From Lunularia cruciata (lineage: Eukaryota; Streptophyta; Marchantiopsida; Lunulariales; Lunulariaceae), in assembly GCA_948567375.1 (NCBI GenBank), contig OX419762.1, forward strand, positions 49,271,034 to 49,335,033: 64,000 nucleotides of DNA, in the 5' to 3' direction. A program made the translations under genes and the position numbers. This document shows, piece by piece, positions 31,690-44,317 of this stretch; position 1 is the stretch's first letter, and every line of letters starts with the position of its first letter. The notes below the pieces were generated by a model, which was not told where the DNA came from, ran no database searches, and was given only the letters and a program-made list of their open reading frames with translations.

Positions 31690-34455
31690 CCTCAAGTATG
31701 GCCCAAATGTTACCAAGGAGGAGAAAGTGAGATTTGAGGAGATTTTCCGCAAGTTCATCCATGTGTTTACTTTTAGTTACAAGGATTTGAAGGAAGTCAC
31801 CTTGGAGGAGCACAAGATAGAGGTGGAGTCACATGCAAGACCAATCTGCCAAAAGCAACGTCGCATTAGCCCACCAATATCTTTGGTTGTGAAGGAGGAG
31901 ATTGATAAGCTCAAGGAGGCTGGATTTATCTTTGAGGTGGAGAATTCAGAATAAATGTCTCCAATTGTCATTGTGAAGAAAAAGAATGGCAAGCTTTGGG
32001 TATGTATGGATTACAAGAAGCTCAATGCTGTTACCAAGAAGGACTACTACCCATTGCCATTCATTGATGAGATCTTGGAGGAGGTTGCAAGTCATGAGAG
32101 GTACAGTTTTGGAGATGGTTATAGTGGATACAACCAAATCAAGATTGCACCAGAGCATCAACAACTCACCACGTTCACCACACCTTGGGGAACTTACGCT
32201 TTCAAGGTCATGCCTTTTGGGCTTTGCAATGCTCTAGCCACATTCCAACAGTTCATGAACAAAGTATTTGAACCTTTCATTGGGAAATTTGTGAGAGACT
32301 TCATTGATGACTTTGTGTCTATGGGAGCAAGGAGGAGCACTTTGAGCACCTAATCAAAGTCTTGCAACGCTTGGATGAGGCAAATGCATCACTCAACCCA
32401 AAGAAGTGCATCTTTGGATGTGAGGAAGGTCTACTTTTGGGGCACATCATCTCCAAGGATGGAATAGTAGTTGATCTTGAGAAGGTGAGGAAAATCTCAG
32501 ACCTTCCATTCCCTTCAAGCTTGACAAAGTTATGCCAATTCTTGGGGATGGTTGGGTACTATAGGAGGTTCATCTTCTCATGTTCCAACAAGGCTTATGC
32601 ATTGATCATCTACATGAAGAAGGGTGTAGATTACATGATGATTTTGGAAGACAAGGAGGCTCTCAAAGCTTTTGAGGAGCTCAAGCAATCCCTTGTTGTA
32701 GCTCCAATTCTTGCTTAACCTGATTGGAGTAAGCCTTTTATCTTCTACACTGATGCTTCTAATGTAGCTATAGGATGCACTCTTAGTCAATTAGACCAAG
32801 ATGGGCATGATCATCTAATAGCTTATGCTAGTAGGCAGATGCTTTCAGTAGAGAAGAACTACTCTGTCACGGAGAGAGAAGGGTTGGCAATGATCTTTGG
32901 TCTCAAGAAGTTTAGACAGTACTTGATTGGAGGGAAAGCCACCATTGTCACAGATCACAAGGCTTTGAAGTACATCTTCAACAAGCCTAATGTTGAAGGG
33001 AGACTAGCAAGGTGGATGATACTCTTGTCTGAGTATGACTACACCATTGAGGATAGGCCAGGAAAGAAACATGCAAATGTTGATTTGTTATCTGGAGCCT
33101 ATGATCATGATGGAGATGAGCCATTGGATGATTCCTTCCCGGATGAGGAGCTCATGACAATCTCAGTCACTCAAGAGGTTCCAATGGAGTACAAGGAGAT
33201 TGTGGATTTTGTGACAAGAGGTAACTATCCAGAAGGGATGCAGGCTAGGGAGAGGAAGACCCTTGCACCAAGATCTAGACCTTACACAATGGTGGAGGAT
33301 ATTCTTTTTCACCAAGGAGCAGATGGTCTACTTCGAAGAGCAGTGGGTAAGGAAGAGTCTATCCTACTCATAAAGGAGTTTCATGAAGGTTTAGTATGTG
33401 GAGGACACTTTGCAGGAAAGGTGACTGCTTTCAAGATTCTAGATGTAGGCTACCATTGGAGAGGGATTTTCAAGAATTGTCTTGATTATTGCAAAACTTG
33501 TCATGTTTGTCAAGGTTTTGCTAGAAAGTCTACATCGACTTCACCACTTAGATCAATTCCATTGCAAGGACCTTTTGAGAAGTGGGGAATTGATTTTGTA
33601 GGTCCTATCAATAGAACCCCAAGGAACAATCGTTACATTGTGGTAGTTACTGATAACCTTACCAAGTGGGCTGAGGCTAGACCATTGAGGGACAAGAATG
33701 AAGATGAAGTGGGTAGATTTTTTTATGAACGCATTATCACTAGGTTTGGATGCCCTTTGGAGTTGGTTTCTGATAGAGGAGGAGAGTTTATAGGAAGCAT
33801 TACAACAGCCATGCTACAACATTTCTCTATCACACATAGAGTAACTACATCCTATAAGCCAAATTCCAATGGCTTGGTAGAGAGAACCAATCAAACCTTG
33901 TGCATGATGTTGGCCAAAGATGCAAAAAGGGAGAGGGCTAAACATCATTGGGACAAGAGGATTCATGCAGTTTTGTGGGAGTATAGGACAACCATGAAGA
34001 CTTCCACCGGATATTCTCCATTTCAATTGGTGTTTGGTATTGAGTCTACCTTACCTATTCACTTTGATCTTCCTACCTTCCAAAGCATTCATAAGAGATT
34101 GAAGAAAGCACAAGGAGGTGATGCAGAGAAGTCAAGGAAGGATCAACTCATGGAGTTGGAAGAGGCAAGACAAGTTGCTATGGTTCGAGTGGAGCAAGCC
34201 CAAAGGAAACAAAAGGAGAGCTATGACAAGAGGCAAGGCAAGAAGAAGGTGGAGCCTTTCAAAGAAGGTGATTGGGTAATGTTGTTTGATTCCATTCGAT
34301 TCAAGAGAGTGCAAAGGAAGTTTTTGCCTAAGTACTTTGGACCTTTCATAGTGGAGAAGGTGTGGGGCAATTACACCTATGATCTCAAGGACTTGGGAGG
34401 AAGAAACTTTGATAGGATTAACCATGATAAGTTGAAGATGTACCATAGAAGGTAG
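31690..34455 (+). pseudogene. Element B pol, broken
   Basis: Colinear with the pol of A. Stops are TAA at 31952 (a tryptophan codon in A) and TAA at 32716 (a lysine codon in A), and one base is missing near 32315, next to the reverse transcriptase motif FIDDF. From 32719 the frame is open through RNase H, integrase (CKTCHVCQ, GIDFVGPI, VSDRGGEF, NGLVERTN) and the C-terminal domain to the TAG at 34453. The last 538 codons from 32839 are undamaged. Confidence 0.88.
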
Positions 34456-34503
34456 AGAGACCTTCACTTTGAGAACAAAGTGAAAACTTAGTCCGAAGGT
34501 AAA

Positions 34504-35196
34504 TGTAACACCCATTTGTGCATGTGTGTGGTATTGTGATATTTATCTTGGTATTACAAGTACTTGAAGAGATATTTTTCATATAGAGATAAAAGATGGT
34601 TCTATATTAGTCATGGTTAGCTAAAGTTAGTCATAGCTAAGATAGAGAGAACCTTACTTTAGAGGAAGTAGAAAAGATGAGCACCACTATTTTGGATTTT
34701 AGTGTGTTGACTTGGTATTATTCCTAGGTGTTTGGCTTTGAGGAAAGAGTTGAGAACTCTTAGGCTCGCAAGCCCGTTTGTTTTGGATTCTTCTTTAGTC
34801 CAAGGATAGCCCATGTGAAGGAATCCTTGACTTAGTGGTTGGGTCAAGATAAGACCACATGCTTAGGGGAATATGCCCATGTGAATGGATATTCCTTTCT
34901 ACTTTTTGACTTTACTTGACATTTAGTCTAGTAAATTGAGTTACTACGGTAATTAGTAACTTTGGTATGTAACTATTTCACAAGTATATAAACAAGGGAT
35001 GAGGAGGTACTCATCATCCTTTCATTTGCAACTATCTCTCTCTCATTGAGTTCTCTAGTGAGCAATGTCTTGAGTCTTGGAGTGTTAGCCTTGGAGGAGT
35101 ATGATGGAGTAGGGGTTCCTTGCCTTCTTAGTCCATGGTGCGCTACCATAATAGCCATCAGAGGTTCATCCTGAATGAGAGACATGCCGGCTCACA
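34504..35196 (+). repeat. 3' LTR of element B, 693 bp
   Basis: It follows the polypurine tract AGTCCGAAGGTAAA directly. It starts TGTAACACCCATTTG and ends GCCGGCTCACA. Compared with the 5' LTR, differences cluster near 34770-34790 and near 34870. Confidence 0.92.
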
Positions 35197-35308
35197 GGAC
35201 AAATTGGACTAATCTAAGTGGATAGTAATTAGCTATGCTGAGGTAGAGATGGGGCGAGAGGCTTTATCTGTAGCTATGACAAGGGAATAGGAGATCTCAC
35301 TGATTGTC

Positions 35309-35945
35309 ATGGCAACCATGAGAGCCATGAAGGATCAAGATGAGGAAAGAGATAGGGTGAAAGCGCAGTCTTCACAAGTCACGAGGTGTTTGCGTGCTGT
35401 GGTAGATCAGCAAGGGGAGTTTGACGGTAAGGACGTGACCAAGTACTTGAAGGTCTACTGGAGAGAGGTAAAACTTCATGATCTGGATGAGAATGTTGCC
35501 ATTGTTAGGTTTCCTATGTTGGCGGAGGTCAAAATCAGGAGGGTGGTTGAGGGCTTGGTGAGAGGAGCAGAGACATGGGAGGAGTTCTGCCAGATGATGA
35601 ACGCATAATTCTTGTTGTAGGATGCGGATCGGGTCACCCACGCCATGTTCTTGGATTGGGTGAACGATAGGAGTTTAGGGTTTGCACTTCTTTCCTTGTG
35701 ACCTGGGTGTTGGAGAAGAGTCCCAAATGGACGTAGATGGGGCAGCAAACCAAAAGCTTGGAGAGAGATCTCATAGGAAGGGACCGGGTTGGCTGTTGAG
35801 CCGGGACATAGAAATGGAACTAGATCCTCAAGAGATCGCCAAAAAGTTTTGGAAATAAGAGGTGAGGGGTTTCACAAACGAAGAGTTCTTTGGTAGCTTG
35901 AGGAAGGATGTACAGGACCTTATCCTTGTCAAGGCAAAGAAGAAA
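35309..35945 (+). pseudogene. Element F gag remnant
   Basis: The open part at 35309-35608 reads VTKYLKVYWREVKLHDLDE and VVEGLVRGAETWEEFCQM, which has the shape of a gypsy capsid region. After stops at 35606 and further damage, weak continuation is visible to about 35945 (FTNEEFFGSLRKDVQDLIL). No zinc knuckle is recognised. The assignment rests on position between primer site and protease as well as on the sequence. Confidence 0.5.
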
Positions 35946-36123
35946 TGATTCTACAAGGAAGGACTGCACATGTCTTTGTTGTATGAGGACAAGAGTGAGG
36001 CTGAAGGAGAGGTGGGGGTTTAGGGTTTAGAGCTTCGGCCTAGAGCTTGAACAAGAAAAGCAAAAGGATGAAACCCAAGAAGCACGTGTCTATGATGCTA
36101 CTCTTGAGGATGAGAAGTCTTTT

Positions 36124-36580
36124 GTGCCCTTGTCAGAAGAGGTGCATGACTCTTTTTGGGCAAGGAGTTGCAGCGAGTGCGAGATCAAGATGCAGGGAGT
36201 GAAAAACCTGGTGAGAGCACTGATTGATTCAGGATCTGAGGTCAACCTCATGTCAAAGGCGGTCTATGATGAAGGGCGTTGGAAGGTGGACCATGACATT
36301 GACTGGAAGGTAAACTAAGTGAATAGAACTAGAAACGCATTGTGGGGAGCTTGTCTGGATGTCAGAATCAAGATAGGGAATGTGGTAGAGCCTATTAATG
36401 TGTTTGTGCATGATACCTTGCCCTACTTGGTGATCCTAGGACAGCCCTTCATTACTCAGTTTAGAATGGAGAGCAAAGTCCTGAACGATGGGACTCACGT
36501 GGCAAAGGTTAGAAGTCAAAACGGGACCAGAATTGTGCAATTCCCTAGTGTGTTACCAGGTAGCAACAGGAACAGGAGAG
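36124..36580 (+). pseudogene. Element F protease
   Basis: The translation holds the retropepsin active site in ALIDSGSEVNLMS (about 36217-36255), with the D-S-G triad intact, and the second block LPYLVILGQPFITQF (36418-36460). A TAA at 36316-36318 separates the two blocks in the same frame, and the frame continues after it. This would be the aspartic protease that cuts the polyprotein. Confidence 0.75.
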
Positions 36581-36896
36581 AGTTAAGAGATCTAGAGAAG
36601 CCTATTGGAAGGTGGGATTTCCACTAGGCGTCTTGTTAGAGAAGGTGGGAGGACAAGGCGCCCTATGCTACATCCCACCGCAAGGAATCAGCAAGGAAGA
36701 CTATTTTGGTAGGACCTATGTGGGAATCCAGAGTGGTAGAACTGTTTGCTTTGCACACATAAGGAGCACCTCGGGAATTCTGCAGAAAAGAATGAAAGGG
36801 AAAGAGAGAGTTCTGAAAACAACAAGGGAAATGGATGATAGCAAGACTATCATTGGATTGTTGGAAGATTGGGGAGAAGGCATGGCAGTCTAGAGG

Positions 36897-38185
36897 GTGA
36901 TCAGGGCAATGGAGAAAGGAGAACTTGTGATTGAAGTAGGAAGGGAGCTTCATGAAGCACTTTCAGAGTTGGTTCATGAAATGAGATGTAACACTAAGTA
37001 CAAAATAGTGGACAAAAAGGTTTGTCCTCTTGCTATCCCATTGCCATTGGATGCTTCTGAATTGTTGCAGAGGACTAGAGAGGAACCAAGACTGAGACAA
37101 GAAAAGGATATTGGCCATTTGTTTACTAAAGAGACCTTGGATGAGCTTGCTGTCGAAGGAGATGGTTTGCTCATAGAGGTTGAGCGCCATGCATTTAAGG
37201 AAATGATTGGTAAGTGCGGGAAAGCTTTTGCTTTCAAGATCAAGGAGATTGGGTGTGTGAACCTGCAGGAAGTCATAGTGATGATAATTTTCACGGTTCC
37301 GTATGTACCATGGGATCTGAGACCAATACCAATGCCAAAGGTGCTTCTGCCCCAGCTGACATAACTATTAAAGGAGAAAGTTCAGGCAAAGATTTTAGAA
37401 CCATCAGAAGTGCCATACTCAAATTGCTGGTTCATAGTTTGGAAGAAGAACGGTAAGTTGCAGTTCATATAGGATATGCAACCGCCAAATAAGGTAACAA
37501 TCTAGAATTCTGGTGTAGGACCGGCTGTGGATGAATTTGCTGAAGAGTTTGCAGGAGGGCAATTTACTCTATAGGAGATTTGTATTCAGGTTATGTTTAG
37601 TTTCAGCTTGCTGAAGGGAGCCAAGACATAACCATGATGCAAACACCGTTAGGACTGATGCGTATGTGCACTCTCCCGATGGGGGCTACTAACTCTGTGG
37701 CATACATGCAAAGCACTATGAATCAAATTCTGCAATCTTTTATCCATGAGAAGACCCGTCCATTCTTGGATGATGTACCTGTCAAGGGCTGCACAGAGAG
37801 CAAGAAGGATGAAACTTTGATGGATGGGAGTATTAGGAGGTTTATCATGGATCATATTCAGGATGTGGAAGTGATATTGAGAAGGTTGATGGAAGCGGGG
37901 GTGACTCTCTCTGGAGAGAAGTCTGCATTTGGACTTGGAGAAATCCTTGTGGTGGGACACCTGTGTGGCTTGTATGGGAGGAAGCCAAATCTGGAGAAGG
38001 TGGACATAATCGAGAAGATCAAGGACTGTTCCTTGGCTCAAGAAGTAAGAAGGTTCTTAGGGGCATGTGTTTTCTATCGTATCTAGATTCCGCACTTTGG
38101 TCATGTTGCAGAGCCACTCTACCAACTTTTGAGGAAAAGGATCAGGTTTGTCTAGAGACCGGAACATTTGGTTGCTATGGCAAAA
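36897..38185 (+). pseudogene. Element F reverse transcriptase, first part
   Basis: After a linker (36897-37364), broken frames give the reverse transcriptase: a fingers stretch near 37420-37450 (FIVWKKNGKLQFI), TLPMGATNSVAYMQS (37670-37715), the catalytic FLDD near 37770, and GEILVVGHLCGLYGRKPNLEK with VRRFLGACVFYRI to 38086. The connection region follows (about 38095-38185) with a stop. The K composite interrupts the gene at 38186, between the codons for A and K of a conserved stretch. Confidence 0.8.
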
Positions 38186-38537
38186 TGTGGTACCCACATT
38201 TTTTGTTTTTCTATGGTTAGTAGTGTTTAGGAGACGAAGTAAGCACAAAAAGTCGAATTCGGGACAAAGAATGGACGGAAGTAACTTTGGAGGAAAGCCA
38301 AAAAAGCTGACATCATGTCCGATGATGGAGGTACTCGGAAGAAGAGTACGCCGGAGAAAGTCCCAAGATCATCGTCTTTGGGTTGGAAGATGTAGGAAAG
38401 ACAAAGACCGTTTAACAACCTCTGTACGTGGCAAGAAAGTACATTTCAAGAAATGGCGGGGGCAGAATAAGCATGTCTTGACAGTGACCGGGAGTGCACG
38501 CAGAAGAGAGAAATTCACAGACAAAATCGACTGAAGA

Positions 38538-38974
38538 ATGACTGCGATTTGGGGCAAAATAAAATTGCGACTGCACAAGGAGAAGTTGAATCCTCTGAGT
38601 AAATTTCCAATTCCTTTGAGTAGTCGTCCTACAGTAATGCATGTCCGGAAGCCCATCAAGAGTGAGATTTTTTGGAACCCTGAGGGAGTTAGAGTGTCTC
38701 GTCTAGGAGAGGGTCTTATTTTCCAACATCGTAGAACAAGGGAACAAATCATGGTGAAGAAGGTGGCCAACACGTTGGCGGTGAGAGGTTTTGCAATTCA
38801 AAGGGTAGATGTAGTGGCTAGAATCGAAGTCTTGATTAGACTTTGTATTACGGTTTAAGCATGGAATTGGAATTTCAGTTTCACGGGAGTGATGGCAGAG
38901 ATTGCTGCTAGTAATTATGAGGAGGGTCCCGAGGTGGAAGGGAAGAGAGGCAATCCGGCTTGATGGACTGAGTC
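38538..38974 (+). pseudogene. K2 ORF start in the left arm of the composite
   Basis: The translation reads LNPLSKFPIPLSSRPTVMH and RGFAIQRVDVVARIEVLIRL, the N-terminus of the K2 protein, up to a TAA at 38856. It continues after it (FSFTGVMAEIAASN) to the arm end inside the motif WTES. The FPIPL segment matches FPLPL near the start of the K1 protein. The inverted partner is in the right arm. Confidence 0.65.
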
Positions 38975-39601
38975 AGGGACAATCTTGACAACTTGTCACA
39001 AATACACACACATAATCACAACATAGCAAATTCTGTCCAAACAACTCTTGATTGTGATGATTCAGATTCTCCCAAAGATGGCACTTCATTGCAAAGACCA
39101 GTTTCACCTCAGAATTGTGTTCCACCCCTCTACTAAAGGCACAACTTCCTCGATTGAAATTGCTTCACATCAACTTCGTGTTGCACTCACCAATGCAGAA
39201 TACTAACAACACTACAATTCCTCTCAAACCTCTCAAGGCATTGCTTCGATGTACTTCACTCAGGATCAAACACACAGAATGAAGATCAAGGCTACAGATT
39301 CCAACATCCACAGACACACTGACTTGCTCTTCGGAATTCTCCACACACTTACAAACACAAACACAAAATTGACAATCAGAATTAAGCTTAAGCGACGAGT
39401 ACTGAGAACAGCAATTCACTTTATCTATCTTCAGAAATTGGAATATTGAATAACATTGTACTGTGAACGCTCCACTTAAATACTGAAGCAAACGGCAGAC
39501 TTGCCTACCTAGCACCGCTTTCTAACATCTTCTCCTACTTGCAGATCCTAAGCAACAGTCTATCTCTTCATCTCTGCCTTTTCTTATCTCAAAATTGAAT
39601 T

Positions 39602-41970
39602 CTATCCCGATCCAATGTCTACCTCATCATCGGCTTCCAAACCCAATGATCTTCCTACTACTTCTCCTTCTTCGGGTGTAGCTAATTCTACAGATTCCTT
39701 CACTATTTCTACCACTTCTACACTACAATCTATAGTTGAGCTTATGGGTAATCCATCTACACTCTTATCTCCTGACCCACTCTTCTCTAATGTGTCAATC
39801 CTCAAGTTCGATGATACTTGAATTCCAACTTCTGCAACATCATGTCTTTTCTCCACTGTCACACTATTCCGAATCTTCTCTAATTCCAAATTGACTAAAT
39901 CCAGTCTAAGACTAACATTGTTCTCTACATCTAACATTTTCCTATCTACACGCTCTCTCAACCAAATTAGCAATGTGTTCATGTCCACATCTTTGGCTTT
40001 TCTCTTCCAAGTTTCCTGCACAAGCAACTTCAACTCTTGTAGGCGGGCTTCCTCCAATCTCCCTTCAGCCTCCGTGCTTAAGATGGCTCTTAGCTTCCCC
40101 GCAACTTCTCCCACTGATTCCGACTCATATCCTTGAGAGCGCTCTACTTTCAGTTCTTCACGATACATCTTCAGCTTGTCTTCGTACTCCGTAGCAAGCA
40201 TCTTCTTCTCCTCTGCATACTGTGTACTCTGTAACTCAGCACTTCTGACTAGCTCTTGTAATTATTCTTCTTCTCCTTGCCTGGCTGCTAACTCCCTCTA
40301 CCATGCTTAATCCTTTGCTGCTGCACTCTTCTTCAAGCTATCCAACTCCTGCTCCATTACGATGCTCATTGCCTTCAAATGAACATTCTCAACGTGCACA
40401 ATACTCACTTCTTCCTTCATCTTATCGAGCCACATTGTTTGTTCCTTCAATTCTACGGCTTGTCTGTGCAATTCCTTATCCTTTTCCGTGCAGCTTCCTT
40501 GTAGCAGGGTAAGCATTTTCTTCACCAAGCATTCCTCCCTCCGAAGTTCTTCCACTTCCTACGATCTTCAGACTTGTTGTTCCTGTAGCTCCTTCACTTC
40601 ACTCACTAGATACTTCACCATCAGCAATGGGGTTACCACCTTCGTCATGTAGGATATCCCGCTGAAGTGATCCTCCTTGTCATCACCCTCTTTGTCTGGA
40701 GTCTTCTCCTCCGTCATCGGCTCCTTCATCCGAAGACGCAATTGTCGTATCTTTATCATGTCTGCACTTTCTTTGTCTTGGCCTCTTGAACTAGGCCCCG
40801 CTGGATTCTATGCTTCCTCTTCTGCTCTTGACTTGTATAATATCATTGTTTGACAAGCCTCACTCACTACTGCCGATTGGTTGACCTCTGGTTGTCCATC
40901 ACTTTTGCTCCCCGACTCCTCACTTTTCAATGTGACCTCCTCTTCTTCCGAGTCCTCTTCTTGCAACTCAGTCTCCTCGCCAGACTCCGATCCCAATGAT
41001 GCCTCTTTTACGACCTTTGCCATCTTCAACATCAGCCACCGAGTCTTTCTTTGCATGGGAGGCAACTTGGCTTCTTCGTGTTTGATGTGCTTCTTCGTCT
41101 TTGGACTGGTAATGTCTTTGATTTTCCACTATCCCGTCCTTGCAAAGTATTTGTCATTCACTCAAAGATGCAGCATATACTGGCGCTCCTCATTGTCTGC
41201 TTCCCGTCTCAAATTGGGATGCATGTGTGGCACCATACGATGACGCTCGTCTTCAGATAGTAAGTTCAGCCCAAAGTAGAAATGATCTGCAAACGGTGCA
41301 AAGTAATGCAGTGGCAAGCCCAGCTGCCAATTCACCACCATCTGCCTCGTTTGATGATGAAAGCACTTTGCCCAATTAACTGGAACTCTTGCAAACATCT
41401 GATGGAAGAAGATGCCTGCTGCATGTTCACGTAGGTAGTTTGTTCTGGCTTGAGCATAGCCATCATTGCCCCCACAATACTTCTTTGGATCGGGTCTCGA
41501 TAGGACTCCACCTTGTAGCCATTTGTGGTTCTTGGAGCAAAGAACGAATTTCGGATTTCCGTTGTCTCCTCTGCAGCATCACACTTCCGATAGAAGTGAT
41601 CCTTGTTGGGTCTCTTGCTTCTCTTCCCAATACAAACTTCCAATCCGACTCAATCCATCAAGCCGGATTGCCTCTCTTCCCTTCTACCTCGGGACCCTCC
41701 TCACAATTACTAGCAGCAATCTCTGTCATCACTCCCGGGAAACTGAAATTCTAGTTCAATGCTAAAAACATAATACAAAGTCTAATCAAGACTTTGATTC
41801 TAGCCACTACATCTACCCTTTGAATTGCAAAACCTCTCACCGCTAGCGCGTTGGCCACCTTCTTCACCATGATTTGTTCCCTTGTTCTATGATGTTGGAA
41901 AATAAGACCCTCTCCTGGACGAGACACTCTAACTCCCTCAGGGTTCCGGAAAATCTCACTCTCAATGGGC
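39602..41970 (-). pseudogene. K2 ORF in the minus part of the composite
   Basis: Pieces in order on the minus strand: N-terminus (about 41751-42035), N-domain (41332-41643 and 41162-41398, with HYFAPFADHFYFGLNLL), acidic linker (40808-41065, GSESGEETELQEEDSEEEE), coiled coil (40307-40555, 40568-40759) and C-terminal part (39602-40201, ending EADDEVDIGSG). Several frameshifts and stops separate them. It parallels the K2 ORF at 5877-8560 along its whole length. Confidence 0.75.
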
Positions 41971-42437
41971 TTCCGGACACACATTACTGCAGGACGACTA
42001 CTCAAAGGAATTGGAAATTTACTCAGAGGATTCAACTTCCCCCTGCGCAGTCACAATTTTATATTGCCCCAAATCGTAGTCATTCTTTAGTCGATTTTGT
42101 CTATGAATTTCTCTCTTCCGCGTGCACTCCCGGTCACTGTCAAGACATGCTTATTCTGCCCCTGCCGTTTCTTGAAAAGTACTTTCTTGCCACGTACAGA
42201 GGTTGTTAAACGGTCTTTGTCTTTCCTGCGTCTTCTAACCCAAAGATGATGATCTTTGGACTTTCTCCGGCGTACTCCTCTTCCAAGTACCTCCATCATT
42301 GGATCCGATGTTAGCTTCTTTGGCTTTCCTCTGAAGTTACTTCCGTCCATTCTTTGTCCCAAAATTCGACTTTTAGTGCTTACTTTGTCTCTTAAATAGT
42401 ACTAACAATAGAAAAACAAAAAAATGTGGGTATCACA

Positions 42438-43190
42438 CGAAACTGAAGAGATTGCTGCAGAACCAGCCTGTGCTCCACCCGCTTGACTACCGCTGTGGGC
42501 AACCAATTATAGTTACGGTTGACTCAAGTCCCTACGCTGCTAGTTGGGCTGTGGGCCAAGATGACAAGAATGGCAACAGATTTGCAGCAAGGTTTGGAGC
42601 GAGGATCTTCACGGAACAGCAGCGGAGGTACCCTCAAATCAAACGGGAATTGTGGGGTGCCAAGATAGCACTAAGACACAATATAAACTGCCTAATAGGG
42701 ACCTAGGTCATCCTAAAGACAGATTGCTTGCCGCTGCTTGGAATGGTTGCCAACTGTGACACTCCAAACATTGCCATGTTGCGTTGGATAACATTCATTT
42801 GGATGTTTAATCCAGAGCTAAGGTACATGGCTGGGAAGGACAATCTAAAGCATGTTATGAAGGAGCTAAAAATGACTGTATGGTAGATGTGCATGAGCTG
42901 GACTTGAACTTACCTTGTAGAGAAGAGTTGTACAAGGATGATCTTCTGGTTGTTGGAAAGTATCTTAGTTCTCTAGAGAAGAACTCCGAATGGACTAGGG
43001 AAGAGGTTGAGAAGATTAGAAGGAGATTCGGAAAGTTCTTGTTGAAGGATGGGTATCTCTGGCAAAGGCCCAAGGGCAGCTCTGGAGCTCCACTGAGAGT
43101 GTTGGGAGATGAGGAGACAAAGCAAAGAGTGCTATGGGAGTCGCATGATGCAGATGCTACCGGACATCATGGGGTTTAGGGTACATATGA
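42438..43190 (+). pseudogene. Element F RNase H and connection
   Basis: This continues the reverse transcriptase piece after the K composite. It reads LKRLLQNQPVLHPLDY, then RNase H with PIIVTVDSSPYAASWAVGQ (first catalytic Asp in TVDSS) and RRYPQIKRELWGAKIAL (catalytic Glu). Further along are LKTDCLPLLGM with a late Asp block and a stop near 42705. From 42880 the integrase N-terminal part starts (DGYLWQRPKG). Confidence 0.75.
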
Positions 43191-44256
43191 GCGCATCCGG
43201 GGTTTGTACTGGTGGCCAGGTATTTATACATAGGTACAACGGTATGTGGATTCTTGTGAAATCTGTCAGATCTACTCCAAGGTAAGGCAAAGAGATGGTT
43301 TGAAACCTACTTATCCGGTGAATCTCCATTTTCAGTGGGTTTGGACTTGGTTCATATGCCTTTAGGAGATCAAGGAGCTAAATATCTAGTACTAGCTAGG
43401 GAAGATCTGTTTAATTATGTGGAAGGAAGAGTGTTGTTGTCTACACATACCCAATAGGTGTGTTGGTTTGTCTTAGAGGATATCATTGCCATGCACGGAT
43501 GTTTCTACCAAATGAGGGCAGATCGAGGAGAGTTGGATGCAAGGAAGCAGTTGACTTGTTTGCTAAGTTCAACATTAAACTGAACCTGACTACTGCCTAC
43601 AATCCGGAAGCCAATGGTAAGAGTGAACAAGGTCATCCACCGATAGTGAATGCTTGCCAAGGTGAGACATACAGATGGCCTGATTTGCTGCCCTTAGCGC
43701 TTATGGTTGAGAGGTTAACTTGCAGCTCAGTAACTAGGGTGCCACCTGCTGAGTTAGTATCAAGGCACTTACCTATTATGCCTGTGGAAGAGGACATTGT
43801 TAGTTGGTGAACTGTTCAGTGGGAGTATAATGTGTCTATTGAGGAATTCATAATATGCAGAATTGAGCACTTTAACTTGACATTACATAAAATACAATGG
43901 CACGCGAGAAGGTGAAGGAAGTGCGGTTGAGGAACAAAGTATACTTTGACAAGAATCACCGGCTGCGACCAGTGCCTATCAATGAAGGGGACTGGGTGCT
44001 GATTTTTGATAACAGCCTAGACGTAAAACACTTGACCCTCAAGAAGTTTGCCCGCCATTGGCATGGTCCATTTGTTGTTACCAAAGTTCATGAGAATGCC
44101 ACCTACAGTGTGCGGGAGCTAGATGGCGCTACACATCGTCTGCCTAATGCAGGGAAATGGGTTAAACTTTTCAAAAGGCAATTGAGAACCAAGGAGGAAA
44201 GAGATCGTGACTTCAGCTCTGGAGGTGATTTGGAAGATGCCACTGAAGAAAGCTGA
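43120..44256 (+). pseudogene. Element F integrase
   Basis: The zinc-binding region is visible as HDADATGHHGV and YVDSCEICQIYSK (43140-43280), and the motif ERIRGLYWWPGI lies between them. The catalytic core (43320-43800) is strongly decayed, with many stops; INNATAY-like and ANGKSEQGHPP blocks remain. The C-terminal domain (43897-44256) is open and reads YFDKNHRLRPVPINEGDWV and HWHGPFVVTKVHENATYSV. No chromodomain follows. Confidence 0.7.
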
Positions 44257-44305
44257 TATTGATCACTCCAAACTTGTTGGTGCAGACCGGTGGCTGCACA
44301 AGATT

Positions 44306-44317
44306 GGTGGGGGTGGA
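44306..44317 (+). other. Polypurine tract of element F
   Basis: GGTGGGGGTGGA lies directly upstream of the 3' LTR. Confidence 0.75.

Larger units (their letters stand above)
26667..35196 (+). mobile_element. Element B: older A-family gypsy copy with a D solo LTR inside
   Basis: A plus-strand A-family element with 5' LTR 26667-27358, leader, gag, pol and 3' LTR 34504-35196. GGAC flanks both sides (26663-26666 and 35197-35200); a 5-bp AGGAC duplication is possible if the last A of the LTR is counted. The two LTRs differ at roughly 20-25 positions, about ten times more than in element A, so B is clearly older. Its coding region has frameshifts, stops and a 699-bp solo LTR insertion. It lies in the leader of element F. 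Confidence 0.93.
38186..42437. mobile_element. Inverted K composite: K 5' terminus at both ends, 4252 bp
   Basis: The left end is a plus-strand K2 5' terminus (TGTGGTACCCACA at 38186) and the right end is a minus-strand K2 5' terminus (TGTGATACCCACA read from 42437). The left arm (38186-38974) and right arm (about 41647-42437) form an inverted repeat of about 790 bp around 2.7 kb of single K2 sequence in minus orientation. The K 3' terminus is absent: the minus part begins about 175 bp inside it. The flanks are CAAAA (38181-38185) and CGAAA (42438-42442), a 5-bp duplication with one change. Removing the unit restores the RNase H reading of element F. Confidence 0.88.

Noticed and set aside
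36015-36035. Two adjacent TTTAGGG-like words, as in plant telomeres
   Set aside because: Only about two units in decayed element F sequence; too few for a telomeric array.
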